Source of the DNA: Litoditis marina
Taxonomy: Eukaryota; Nematoda; Chromadorea; Rhabditida; Rhabditidae
Direction of reading: 5' to 3'
NCBI GenBank assembly: GCA_964036275.1
Contig: CAXIWQ010000200.1
Span: 16,792 to 80,791 of the forward strand
Length of the DNA stretch: 64,000 bases
Below the pieces are notes generated by a model. The model was not told where the DNA came from. It did not search any database and saw nothing but the letters and a program-made list of their open reading frames with translations. Position 1 is the stretch's first letter, and each line of letters starts with the position of its first letter. Shown here piece by piece: positions 9,869-24,800 of the stretch. Both the position numbers and the translations under genes were made by a program.

Positions 9869-12800
9869 TTCTGGAACCTTCTCTAACAACACTTTTATTC
9901 AGTTTTCTGTATGTGTGGTGTTGAGAATATAGAGATGTCTTGAGGTTTCTGCGGATTTCGGATGCGATACGTCGATCAGTAGACGCACGTGAGGGTGAAA
10001 TATAGTTGTCTAAACATGAACGAATAACTGTAGTGAACTGATGCTCTGGAACCTTCTCTAACAATACTTTTATTCAGTTTTCTGTATTTGTGGTAATGAG
10101 AAGATAAAGATGTCGTGAGGTTTCTGCGGATTCGGATGCGATACGTCGGTCAGTACACGCACATGAGGGTGAAATAGAGTTGTCTAAACATGAACAAATT
10201 ACTGTAGTGAACTGATGATCTGGAACCTTGTCTAACAATACTTTTATTTAGTTCTCTGTATTTGTGGTAATGAGAAGATAAAGATGTCGTGAGGTTTCTG
10301 CGGATTTCGGATGCGATACGTCGTTCAGTACACGCACGTGAGGTTGAAATAGAGTTGTCTGAAAATGAACGAATTACTGTAGTGAACTGATGCTCTGGAA
10401 CCTTCTCTAACAATACTTTTATTCAGTTTTCTGTATGTGTGGTGTTGAGAATATAGAGATGTCTTGAGGTTTCTGCGGATTTCGGATGCGATACGTCGGT
10501 CAGTACACGCACGTGAGGGTGAAATAGAGTTGTCTAAACATGAAAGAATTACTGTAGTGAACTGATGATCTGGAACTTTGTCTAACAATACTTTTATTCA
10601 GTTTTCTGTATTTGTGGTGATGAGAAGATAAAGATGTCGTGAGGTTTCTGCGGTGTTCGGATGCGATACGTCGGTCAGTACACGCACGTGAGGGTGAAAT
10701 AGAGTTGTCTAAACATGAACGAATTACTGTAGTGAACTGATGATCTGGAGCCTTGTCTAACAATACTTTTATTCAGTTTTCTGTATTTGTGGTGATGAGA
10801 AGATAAAGATGTCGTGAGGTTTCTGCGGTGTTCGGATGCGATACGTCGGTCAGTACACGCACGTGAGGGTGAAATGGAGTTGTCTGAACATGAACGAATT
10901 ACTGTAGTGAACTGATGATCTGGAACCTTGTCTAACAATACTTTTATTCAGTCGTCTGTATTTGTGGTGATGAGAAAATAAAGATGTCGTGAGGTTTCTG
11001 CGGTGTTCGGATGCGATAAGTCGGTCAGTACACGCACGTGAGGGTGAAATAGAGTTTTCTAAACATGAGCGAATTACTGTAGTGAACTGATGATCTGGAA
11101 CCTTGTCTAACAATACTTTTATTCAGTTTTCTGTATTTGTGGTAATGAGAAGATAAAGATGTCGTGAGGTTTCTGCGGATTTCGGATGCGATACGTCAGT
11201 CAGTACACGCACGTGAGGGTGAAATAGAGTTTTCTAAACATGAACGAATTACTGTAGTGAACTGATGCTCTGGAACCTTCTCTAACAATACTTTTATTCA
11301 GTTTTCTGTATTTGTGGTGTTGAGAATATAGAGATGTCTTGAGGTTTCTGCGGAGTTCGGATGCGATACGTCGGTCAGTACACGCACGCGAGGGTGAAAT
11401 AGAGTTGTCTTAACATGTACAAATTACTGTAGTGAACTGATGCTCTGGAACCTTCTCTAACAATACTTTTATTCAGTTTTCTGTATGTGTGGTGTTGAGA
11501 ATATAGAGATGTCTTGAGGTTTCTGCGAAGTTCGGATGCGATACGTCGGTCAGTACACGCACGTGAGGGTGAAATAGAGTTGTCTAAACATGAACGAATT
11601 ACTGTAGTGAACGGATGATCTGGAACCTTGTCTACCAATACTTTTATTCAGTTTTCTGTATTTGTGGTAATGAGAAGATAACGATGTCGTGAGGTTTCTG
11701 CGGATTTCGGATGCGATACGTCGGTCAGTACACGCACGTGAGGGTGAAATAGAGTTGTCTAAACATGAACGAATTACTGTAGTGAACTGATGATCTGGAG
11801 CCTTGTCTAACAATACTTTTATTCAGTTTTCTGTATTTGTGGTGATGAGAAGATAAAGATGTCGTGAGGTTTCTGCGGTGTTCGGATGCGATACGTCGGT
11901 CAGTACACGCACGTGAGGGTGAAATGGAGTTGTCTAAACATGAACGAATTACTGTAGTGAACTGATGATCTGGAACCTTGTCTAACAATACTTTTATTCA
12001 GTCGTCTGTATTTGTGGTGATGAGAAAATAAAGATGTCGTGAGGTTTCTGCGGTGTTCGGATGCGATAAGTCGGCCAGTACACGCACGTGAGGGTGAAAT
12101 AGAGTTTTCTAAACATGAGCGAATTACTGTAGTGAACTGATGATCTGGAACCTTGTCTAACAATACTTTTATTCAGTTTGCTGTATTTGTGGTGTTGAGA
12201 ATATAAAGATGTCTTGAGGTTTCTGCGGATTTCGGATGCGATACGTCAGTCAGTACACGCACGTGAGGGTGAAATAGAGTTTTCTAAACATGAACGAATT
12301 ACTGTAGTGAACTGATGCTCTGGAACCTTCTCTAACAATACTTTTATTCAGTTTTCTGTATTTGTGGTGTTGAGAATATAGAGATGTCTTGAGGTTTCTG
12401 CGGAGTTCGGATGCGATACGTCGGTCAGTACACGCACGCGAGGGTGAAATAGAGTTGTCTTAACATGTACAAATTACTGTAGTGAACTGATGCTCTGGAA
12501 CCTTCTCTAACAATACTTTTATTCAGTTTTCTGTATGTGTGGTGTTGAGAATATAGAGATGTCTTGAGGTTTCTGCGAAGTTCGGATGCGATACGTCGGT
12601 CAGTACACGCACGTGAGGGTGAAATGAAGTTGTCTAAACATGAACGAATTACTGTAGTGAACTGATGCTCTGGAACCTTCTCTAACAATACTTTTATTCA
12701 GTTTGCTGTATTTGTGGTGTTGAGAATATAAAGATGTCTTGAGGTTTCTGCGGATTTCGGATGCGATTCGTCGGTCAGTACACGCACGCGAGGATGAAAT

Positions 12801-15800
12801 AGAGTTTTCTAAACATGAACGAATTACTGTAGTGACCTGATGCTCTGGAACCTTCTCTAACAATACTTTTATTCAGTTTTCTGTATTTGTGGTGTTGAGA
12901 ATATAGAGATGTCTTGAGATTTCTGCGGAGTTCGGATGCGATACGTCGGTCAGTACACGCACGCGAGGGTGAAATAGAGTTGTCTTAACATGAACAAATT
13001 ACTGTAGTGAACTGATGCTCTGGAACCTTCTCTAACAATACTTTTATTCAATTTTCTGTATTTGTGGTGTTGAGAATATAGAGATGTCTTGAGGTTTCTG
13101 CGAAGTTCGGATGCGATACGTCGGTCAGTACACGCACGTAAGGGTGAAATAGAGTTGTCTAAACATGAACGAATTACTGTAGTGAACTGATGATCTGGAA
13201 CCTTCTCTAACAATACTTTTATTCAGTTTTCTGTATTTGTGGTAATGAGAAGATAACGATGTCGTGAGGTTTCTGCGGATTTCGGATGCGATACGTCAGT
13301 CAGTACACGCACGTGAGGGTGAAATAGAGTTGTCTGAAAATGAACGAATTACTGTAGTGAACTGATGCACTGGAACCTTCTCTAACAATATTTTTATTCA
13401 GTTTTCTGTATTTGTGGTGTTGAGAATATAAAGATGTCTTGAGGTTTCTGCGGATTTCGGATGCGATACGTCAGTCAGTACACGCACGTGAGGGTGAAAT
13501 AGAGTTGTCTAAACATGAACGAATTACTGTAGTGAACTGATGATCTGGAGCCTTGTCTAACAATACTTTTATTCAGTTTTCTGTATTTGTGGTAATGAGA
13601 AGATAAAGATGTCGTGAGGTTTCTGCGGATTTCGGATGCGATACGTCGGTCAGTACACGCACATGAGGGTGAAATAGAGTTGTCTGAACATGAACAAATT
13701 ACTGTAGTGAACTGATGATCTGGAACCTTGTCTAACAATACTTTTATTTAGTTCTCTGTATTTGTGGTAATGAGAAGATAAAGATGTCGTGAGGTTTCTG
13801 CGGATTTCGGATGCGATACGTCGTTCAGTACACGCACGTGAGGGTGAAATAGAGTTGTCTAAACATGAACGAATTACTGTAGTGAACTGATGATCTGGAA
13901 CTTTGTCTAACAATACTTTTATTCAGTTTTCTGTATTTGTGGTGATGTGAAGATAAAGATGTCGTGAGGTTTCTGCGGTGTTCGGATGCGATACGTCGGT
14001 CAGTACACGCACGTGAGGTTGAAATAGAGTTGTCTAAACATGAACGAATTACTGTAGTGAACTGATGATCTGGAACTTTGTCTAACAATACTTTTATTCA
14101 GTTTTCTGTATTTGTGGTGATGAGAAGATAAAGATGTCGTGAGGTTTCTGCGGTGTTCGGATGCGATACGTCGGTCAGTACACGCACGTGAGGGTGAAAT
14201 AGAGTTGTCTAAACATGAACGAATTACTGTAGTGAACTTATGCTCTGGAACCTTCTCTAACAATACTTTTATTCAGTTTTCTGTATGTGTGGTGTTGAGA
14301 ATATAGAGATGTCTTGAGGTTTCTGCGAATTTCGGATGCGATACGTCAATCAGTACACGCACGTGAGGGTGAAATAGAGTTGTCTGAAAATGAACGAATT
14401 ACTGTAGTGAACTGATGCACTGGAACCTTCTCTAACAATATTTTTATTCAGTTTTCTGTATTTGTGGTGTTGAGAATATAAAGATGTCTTGAGGTTTCTG
14501 CGGATTTCGGATGCGATACGTCGGTCAGTACACGCACGTGAGGGTGAAATAGAGTTGTCTAAACATGAAAGAATTACTGTAGTGAACTGATGATCTGGAA
14601 CTTTGTCTAACAATACATTTATTCAGTTTTCTGTATTTGTGGTGATGAGAAGATAAAGATGTCGTGAGGTTTCTGCGGTGTTCGGATGCGATACGTCGGT
14701 CAGTACACGCACGTGAGGGTGAAATAGAGTTGTCTAAACATGAACGAATTACTGTAGTGAACTGATGATCTGGAGCCTTGTCTAACAATACTTTTATTCA
14801 GTTTTCTGTATTTGTGGTGATGAGAAGATAAAGATGTCGTGAGGTTTCTGCGGTGTTCGGATGCGATACGTCGGTCAGTACACGCACGTGAGGTTGAAAT
14901 AGAGTTGTCTAAACATGAACGAATTACTGTAGTGAACTGATGATCTGGAACTTTGTCTAACAATACTTTTATTCAGTTTTCTGTATTTGTGGTGATGAGA
15001 AGATAAAGATGTCGTGAGGTTTCTGCGGTGTTCGGATGCGATACGTCGGTCAGTACACGCACGTGAGGTTGAAATAGAGTTGTCTAAACATGAACGAATT
15101 ACTGTAGTGAACTGATGATCTGGAACTTTGTCTAACAATACTTTTATTCAGTTTTCTGTATTTGTGGTGATGAGAAGATAAAGATGTCGTGAGGTTTCTG
15201 CGGTGTTCGGATGCGATACGTCGGTCAGTACACGCACGTGAGGGTGAAATAGAGTTGTCTAAACATGAACGAATTACTGTAGTGAACTTATGCTCTGGAA
15301 CCTTCTCTAACAATACTTTTATTCAGTTTTCTGTATGTGTGGTGTTGAGAATATAGAGATGTCTTGAGGTTTCTGCGAATTTCGGATGCGATACGTCAAT
15401 CAGTACACGCACGTGAGGGTGAAATAGAGTTGTCTGAAAATGAACGAATTACTGTAGTGAACTGATGCACTGGAACCTTCTCTAACAATATTTTTATTCA
15501 GTTTTCTGTATTTGTGGTGTTGAGAATATAAAGATGTCTTGAGGTTTCTGCGGATTTCGGATGCGATACGTCGGTCAGTACACGCACGTGAGGGTGAAAT
15601 AGAGTTGTCTAAACATGAAAGAATTACTGTAGTGAACTGATGATCTGGAACTTTGTCTAACAATACTTTTATTCAGTTTTCTGTATTTGTGGTGATGAGA
15701 AGATAAAGATGTCGTGAGGTTTCTGCGGTGTTCGGATGCGATACGTCGGTCAGTACACGCACGTGAGGGTGAAATAGAGTTGTCTAAACATGAACGAATT

Positions 15801-18800
15801 ACTGTAGTGAACTGATGATCTGGAGCCTTGTCTAACAATACTTTTATTCAGTTTTCTGTATTTGTGGTGATGAGAAGATAAAGATGTCGTGAGGTTTCTG
15901 CGGTGTTCGGATGCGATACGTCGGTCAGTACACGCACGTGAGGGTGAAATAGAGTTGTCTAAACATGAACGAATTACTGTAGTGAACTGATGATCTGGAA
16001 CTTTGTCTAACAATACTTTTATTCAGTTTTCTGTATTTGTGGTGATGAGAAGATAAAGATGTCGTGAGGTTTCTGCGGTGTTCGGATGCGATACGTCGTT
16101 CAGTACACGCACGTGAGGGTGAAATAGAGTTGTCTAAACATGAACGAATTACTGTAGTGAACTGATGATCTGGAACTTTGTCTAACAATACTTTTATTCA
16201 GTTTTCTGTATTTGTGGTGATGAGAAGATAAAGATGTCGTGAGGTTTCTGCGGTGTTCGGATGCGATACTTCGGTCAGTACACGCACGTGAGGGTGAAAT
16301 AGAGTTGTCTAAACATGAACGAATTACTGTAGTGAACTTATGCTCTGGAACCTTCTCTAACAATACTTTTATTCAGTTTTCTGTATGTGTGGTGTTGAGA
16401 ATATAGAGATGTCTTGAGGTTTCTGCGAATTTCGGATGTGATACGTCAATCAGTACACGCACGTGAGGGTGAAATAGAGTTGTCTGAAAATGAACGAATT
16501 ACTGTAGTGAACTGATGCACTGGAACCTTCTCTAACAATATTTTTATTCAGTTTTCTGTATTTGTGGTGTTGAGAATATAAAGATGTCTTGAGGTTTCTG
16601 CGGATTTCGGATGCGATACGTCGGTCAGTACACGCACGTGAGGGTGAAATAGAGTTGTCTAAACATGAACGAATTACTGTAGTGAACTGATGATCTGGAA
16701 CTTTGTCTAACAATACTTTTATTCAGTTTTCTGTATTTGTGGTGATGAGAAGATAAAGATGTCGTGAGGTTTCTGCGGTGTTCGGATGCGATACGTCGGT
16801 CAGTACACGCACGTGAGGGTGAAATAGAGTTGTCTAAACATGAACGAATTACTGTAGTGAACTTATGCTCTGGAACCTTCTCTAACAATACTTTTATTCA
16901 GTTTTCTGTATGTGTGGTGTTGAGTATATAGAGATGTCTTGAGGTTTCTGCGAATTTCGGATGCGATACGTCAATCAGTACACGCACGTGAGGGTGAAAT
17001 AGAGTTGTCTGAAAATGAACGAATTACTGTAGTGAACTGATGCACTGGAACCTTCTCTAACAATATTTTTATTCAGTTTTCTGTATTTGTGGTGTTGAGA
17101 ATATAAAGATGTCTTGAGGTTTCTGCGGATTTCGGATGCGATACGTCGGTCAGTACACGCACGTGAGGGTGAAATAGAGTTGTCTAAACATGAACGAATT
17201 ACTGTAGTGAACTGATGATCTGGAACTTTGTCTAACAATACTTTTATTCAGTTTTCTGTATTTGTGGTGATGAGAAGATAAAGATGTCGTGAGGTTTCTG
17301 CGGTGTTCGGATGCGATACGTCGGTCAGTACACGCACGTGAGGGTGAAATAGAGTTGTCTAAACATGAACGAAATACTGTAGTGAACTGATGATCTGGAG
17401 CCTTGTCTAACAATACTTTTATTCAGTTTTCTGTATTTGTGGTGATGAGAAGATAAAGATGTCGTGAGGTTTCTGCGGTGTTCGGATGCGATACGTCGGT
17501 CAGTACACGCACGTGAGGGTGAAATAGAGTTGTCTAAACATGAACGAATTACTGTAGTGAACTGATGATCTGGAACTTTGTCTAACAATACTTTTATTCA
17601 GTTTTCTGTATTTGTGGTGATGAGAAGATAAAGATGTCGTGAGGTTTCTGCGGTGTTCGGATGCGATACGTCGTTCAGTACACGCACGTGAGGGTGAAAT
17701 AGAGTTGTCTAAACATGAACGAATTACTGTAGTGAACTGATGATCTGGAACTTTGTCTAACAATACTTTTATTCAGTTTTCTGTATTTGTGGTGATGAGA
17801 AGATAAAGATGTCGTGAGGTTTCTGCGGTGTTCGGATGCGATACGTCGGTCAGTACACGCACGTGAGGGTGAAATAGAGTTGTCTAAACATGAACGAATT
17901 ACTGTAGTGAACTTATGCTCTGGAACCTTCTCTAACAATACTTTTATTCAGTTTTCTGTATGTGTGGTGTTGAGAATATAGAGATGTCTTGAGGTTTCTG
18001 CGAATTTCGGATGCGATACGTCAATCAGTACACGCACGTGAGGGTGAAATAGAGTTGTCTGAAAATGAACGAATTACTGTAGTGAACTGATGCACTGGAA
18101 CCTTCTCTAACAATATTTTTATTCAGTTTTCTGTATTTGTGGTGTTGAGAATATAAAGATGTCTTGAGGTTTCTGCGGATTTCGGATGCGATACGTCGGT
18201 CAGTACACGCACGTGAGGGTGAAATAGAGTTGTCTAAACATGAACGAATTACTGTAGTGAACTTATGCTCTGGAACCTTCTCTAACAATACTTTTATTCA
18301 GTTTTCTGTATGTGTGGTGTTGAGAATATAGAGATGTCTTGAGGTTTCTGCGAATTTCGGATGCGATACGTCAATCAGTACACGCACGTGAGGGTGAAAT
18401 AGAGTTGTCTAAACATGAACGAATTACTGTAGTGAACTGATGATCTGGAACTTTGTCTAACAATACTTTTATTCAGTTTTCTGTATTTGTGGTGTTGAGA
18501 ATATAAAGATGTCTTGAGGTTTCTGCGGATTTCGGATGCGATACGTCGGTCAGTACACGCACGTGAGGGTGAAATAGAGTTGTCTAAACATGAACGAATT
18601 ACTGTAGTGAACTGATGATCTGGAACTTTGTCTAACAATACTTTTATTCAGTTTTCTGTATTTGTGGTGATGAGAAGATAAAGATGTCGTGAGGTTTCTG
18701 CGGTGTTCGGATGCGATACGTCGGTCAGTACACGCACGTGAGGGTGAAATAGAGTTGTCTAAACATGAACGAATTACTGTAGTGAACTTATGCTCTGGAA

Positions 18801-21800
18801 CCTTCTCTAACAATACTTTTATTCAGTTTTCTGTATGTGTGGTGTTGAGAATATAGAGATGTCTTGAGGTTTCTGCGAATTTCGGATGCGATACGTCAAT
18901 CAGTACACGCACGTGAGGGTGAAATAGAGTTGTCTGAAAATGAACGAATTACTGTAGTGAACTGATGCACTGGAACCTTCTCTAACAATATTTTTATTCA
19001 GTTTTCTGTATTTGTGGTGTTGAGAATATAAAGATGTCTTGAGGTTTCTGCGGATTTCGGATGCGATACGTCGGTCAGTACACGCACGTGAGGGTGAAAT
19101 AGAGTTGTCTAAACATGAACGAATTACTGTAGTGAACTTATGCTCTGGAACCTTCTCTAACAATACTTTTATTCAGTTTTCTGTATGTGTGGTGTTGAGA
19201 ATATAGAGATGTCTTGAGGTTTCTGCGAATTTCGGATGTGATACGTCAATCAGTACACGCACGTGAGGGTGAAATAGAGTTGTCTGAAAATGAACGAATT
19301 ACTGTAGTGAACTGATGCACTGGAACCTTCTCTAACAATATTTTTATTCAGTTTTCTGTATTTGTGGTGTTGAGAATATAAAGATGTCTTGAGGTTTCTG
19401 CGGATTTCGGATGCGATACGTCGGTCAGTACACGCACGTGAGGGTGAAATAGAGTTGTCTAAACATGAACGAATTACTGTAGTGAACTGATGATCTGGAA
19501 CTTTGTCTAACAATACTTTTATTCAGTTTTCTGTATTTGTGGTGATGAGAAGATAAAGATGTCGTGAGGTTTCTGCGGTGTTCGGATGCGATACGTCGGT
19601 CAGTACACGCACGTGAGGGTGAAATAGAGTTGTCTAAACATGAACGAATTACTGTAGTGAACTTATGCTCTGGAACCTTCTCTAACAATACTTTTATTCA
19701 GTTTTCTGTATGTGTGGTGTTGAGTATATAGAGATGTCTTGAGGTTTCTGCGAATTTCGGATGCGATACGTCAATCAGTACACGCACGTGAGGGTGAAAT
19801 AGAGTTGTCTGAAAATGAACGAATTACTGTAGTGAACTGATGCACTGGAACCTTCTCTAACAATATTTTTATTCAGTTTTCTGTATTTGTGGTGTTGAGA
19901 ATATAAAGATGTCTTGAGGTTTCTGCGGATTTCGGATGCGATACGTCGGTCAGTACACGCACGTGAGGGTGAAATAGAGTTGTCTAAACATGAACGAATT
20001 ACTGTAGTGAACTGATGATCTGGAACTTTGTCTAACAATACTTTTATTCAGTTTTCTGTATTTGTGGTGATGAGAAGATAAAGATGTCGTGAGGTTTCTG
20101 CGGTGTTCGGATGCGATACGTCGGTCAGTACACGCACGTGAGGGTGAAATAGAGTTGTCTAAACATGAACGAAATACTGTAGTGAACTGATGATCTGGAG
20201 CCTTGTCTAACAATACTTTTATTCAGTTTTCTGTATTTGTGGTGATGAGAAGATAAAGATGTCGTGAGGTTTCTGCGGTGTTCGGATGCGATACGTCGGT
20301 CAGTACACGCACGTGAGGGTGAAATAGAGTTGTCTAAACATGAACGAATTACTGTAGTGAACTGATGATCTGGAACTTTGTCTAACAATACTTTTATTCA
20401 GTTTTCTGTATTTGTGGTGATGAGAAGATAAAGATGTCGTGAGGTTTCTGCGGTGTTCGGATGCGATACGTCGTTCAGTACACGCACGTGAGGGTGAAAT
20501 AGAGTTGTCTAAACATGAACGAATTACTGTAGTGAACTGATGATCTGGAACTTTGTCTAACAATACTTTTATTCAGTTTTCTGTATTTGTGGTGATGAGA
20601 AGATAAAGATGTCGTGAGGTTTCTGCGGTGTTCGGATGCGATACGTCGGTCAGTACACGCACGTGAGGGTGAAATAGAGTTGTCTAAACATGAACGAATT
20701 ACTGTAGTGAACTTATGCTCTGGAACCTTCTCTAACAATACTTTTATTCAGTTTTCTGTATGTGTGGTGTTGAGAATATAGAGATGTCTTGAGGTTTCTG
20801 CGAATTTCGGATGCGATACGTCAATCAGTACACGCACGTGAGGGTGAAATAGAGTTGTCTGAAAATGAACGAATTACTGTAGTGAACTGATGCACTGGAA
20901 CCTTCTCTAACAATATTTTTATTCAGTTTTCTGTATTTGTGGTGTTGAGAATATAAAGATGTCTTGAGGTTTCTGCGGATTTCGGATGCGATACGTCGGT
21001 CAGTACACGCACGTGAGGGTGAAATAGAGTTGTCTAAACATGAACGAATTACTGTAGTGAACGGATGATCTGGAACCTTGTCTACCAATACTTTTATTCA
21101 GTTTTCTGTATTTGTGGTAATGAGAAGATAACGATGTCGTGAGGTTTCTGCGGATTTCGGATGCGATACGTCGGTCAGTACACGCACGTGAGGGTGAAAT
21201 AGAGTTGTCTAAACATGAACGAATTACTGTAGTGAACTGATGATCTGGAACCTTGTCTACCAATACTTTTATTCAGTTTTCTGTATTTGTGGTAATGAGA
21301 AGATAACGATGTCGTGAGGTTTCTGCGGATTTCGGATGCGATACGTCGGTCAGTACACGCACGTGAGGGTGAAATGGAGTTGTCTAAACATGAACGAATT
21401 ACTGTAGTGAACTGATGATCTGGAACCTTGTCTAACAATACTTTTATTCAGTCGTCTGTATTTGTGGTGATGAGAAAATAAAGATGTCGTGAGGTTTCTG
21501 CGGTGTTCGGATGCGATAAGTCGGTCAGTACACGCACGTGAGGGTGAAATAGAGTTTTCTAAACATGAGCGAATTACTGTGGTGAACTGATGATCTGGAA
21601 CCTTGTCTAACAATACTTTTATTCAGTTTTCTGTATTTGTGGTAATGAGAAGATAAAGATGTCGTGAGGTTTCTGCGGATTTCGGATGCGATACGTCAGT
21701 CAGTACACGCACGTGAGGGTGAAATAGAGTTTTCTAAACATGAACGAATTACTGTAGTGAACTGATGCTCTGGAACCTTCTCTAACAATACTTTTATTCA

Positions 21801-24800
21801 GTTTTCTGTATTTGTGGTGTTGAGAATATAGAGATGTCTTGAGGTTTCTGCGGAGTTCGGATGCGATACGTCGGTCAGTACACGCACGCGAGGGTGAAAT
21901 AGAGTTGTCTTAACATGTAAAAATTACTGTAGTGAACTGATGCTCTGGAACCTTCTCTAACAATACTTTTATTCAGTTTTCTGTATTTGTGGTGTTGAGA
22001 ATATAGAGATGTCTTGAGGTTTCTGCGAAGTTCGGATGCGATACGTCGGTCAGTACACGCACGTGAGGGTGAAATGAAGTTGTCTAAACATGAACGAATT
22101 ACTGTAGTGAACTGATGCTCTGGAACCTTCTCTAACAATACTTTTATTTAGTTCTCTGTATTTGTGGTAATGAGAAGATAAAGATGTCGTGAGGTTTCTG
22201 CGGATTTCGGATGCGATACGTCGTTCAGTACACGTACGTGAGGGTGAAATAGAGTTGTCTAAACATGAACGAATTACTGTAGTGAACTGATGATCTGGAA
22301 CTTTGTCTAACAATACTTTTATTCAGTTTTCTGTATTTGTGGTGATGAGAAGATAAAGATGTCGTGAGGTTTCTGCGGTGTTCGGATGCGATACGTCGGT
22401 CAGTACACGCACGTGAGGGTGAAATAGAGTTGTCTAAACATGAACGAATTACTGTAGTGAACTTATGCTCTGGAACCTTCTCTAACAATACTTTTATTCA
22501 GTTTTCTGTATGTGTGGTGTTGAGAATATAGAGATGTCTTGAGGTTTCTGCGAATTTCGGATGCGATACGTCAATCAGTACACGCACGTGAGGGTGAAAT
22601 AGAGTTGTCTGAAAATGAACGAATTACTGTAGTGAACTGATGCACTGGAACCTTCTCTAACAATATTTTTATTCAGTTTTCTGTATTTGTGGTGTTGAGA
22701 ATATAAAGATGTCTTGAGGTTTCTGCGGATTTCGGATGCGATACGTCGGTCAGTACACGCACGTGAGGGTGAAATAGAGTTGTCTAAACATGAAAGAATT
22801 ACTGTAGTGAACTGATGATCTGGAACTTTGTCTAACAATACTTTTATTCAGTTTTCTGTATTTGTGGTGATGAGAAGATAAAGATGTCGTGAGGTTTCTG
22901 CGGTGTTCGGATGCGATACGTCGGTCAGTACACGCACGTGAGGGTGAAATAGAGTTGTCTAAACATGAACGAATTACTGTAGTGAACTGATGATCTGGAG
23001 CCTTGTCTAACAATACTTTTATTCAGTTTTCTGTATTTGTGGTGATGAGAAGATAAAGATGTCGTGAGGTTTCTGCGGTGTTCGGATGCGATACGTCGGT
23101 CAGTACACGCACGTGAGGGTGAAATAGAGTTGTCTAAACATGAACGAATTACTGTAGTGAACTGATGATCTGGAACTTTGTCTAACAATACTTTTATTCA
23201 GTTTTCTGTATTTGTGGTGATGAGAAGATAAAGATGTCGTGAGGTTTCTGCGGTGTTCGGATGCGATACGTCGTTCAGTACACGCACGTGAGGGTGAAAT
23301 AGAGTTGTCTAAACATGAACGAATTACTGTAGTGAACTGATGATCTGGAACTTTGTCTAACAATACTTTTATTCTGTTTTCTGTATTTGTGGTGATGAGA
23401 AGATAAAGATGTCGTGAGGTTTCTGCGGTGTTCGGATGCGATACGTCGGTCAGTACACGCACGTGAGGGTGAAATAGAGTTGTCTAAACATGAACGAATT
23501 ACTGTAGTGAACTTATGCTCTGGAACCTTCTCTAACAATACTTTTATTCAGTTTTCTGTATGTGTGGTGTTGAGAATATAGAGATGTCTTGAGGTTTCTG
23601 CGAATTTCGGATGCGATACGTCAATCAGTACACGCACGTGAGGGTGAAATAGAGTTGTCTGAAAATGAACGAATTACTGTAGTGAACTGATGCACTGGAA
23701 CCTTCTCTAACAATATTTTTATTCAGTTTTCTGTATTTGTGGTGTTGAGAATATAAAGATGTCTTGAGGTTTCTGCGGATTTCGGATGCGATACGTCGGT
23801 CAGTACACGCACGTGAGGGTGAAATAGAGTTGTCTAAACATGAACGAATTACTGTAGTGAACTGATGATCTGGAACTTTGTCTAACAATACTTTTATTCA
23901 GTTTTCTGTATTTGTGGTGATGAGAAGATAAAGATGTCGTGAGGTTTCTGCGGTGTTCGGATGCGATACGTCGGTCAGTACACGCACGTGAGGGTGAAAT
24001 AGAGTTGTCTAAACATGAACGAATTACTGTAGTGAACTTATGCTCTGGAACCTTCTCTAACAATACTTTTATTCAGTTTTCTGTATGTGTGGTGTTGAGT
24101 ATATAGAGATGTCTTGAGGTTTCTGCGAATTTCGGATGCGATACGTCAATCAGTACACGCACGTGAGGGTGAAATAGAGTTGTCTGAAAATGAACGAATT
24201 ACTGTAGTGAACTGATGCACTGGAACCTTCTCTAACAATATTTTTATTCAGTTTTCTGTATTTGTGGTGTTGAGAATATAAAGATGTCTTGAGGTTTCTG
24301 CGGATTTCGGATGCGATACGTCGGTCAGTACACGCACGTGAGGGTGAAATAGAGTTGTCTAAACATGAACGAATACTGTAGTGAACTGATGATCTGGAAC
24401 TTTGTCTAACAATACTTTTATTCAGTTTTCTGTATTTGTGGTGATGAGAAGATAAAGATGTCGTGAGGTTTCTGCGGTGTTCGGATGCGATACGTCGTTC
24501 AGTACACGCACGTGAGGGTGAAATAGAGTTGTCTAAACATGAACGAATTACTGTAGTGAACTGATGATCTGGAACTTTGTCTAACAATACTTTTATTCAG
24601 TTTTCTGTATTTGTGGTGATGAGAAGATAAAGATGTCGTGAGGTTTCTGCGGTGTTCGGATGCGATACGTCGTTCAGTACACGCACGTGAGGGTGAAATA
24701 GAGTTGTCTAAACATGAACGAATTACTGTAGTGAACTTATGCTCTGGAACCTTCTCTAACAATACTTTTATTCAGTTTTCTGTATGTGTGGTGTTGAGAA

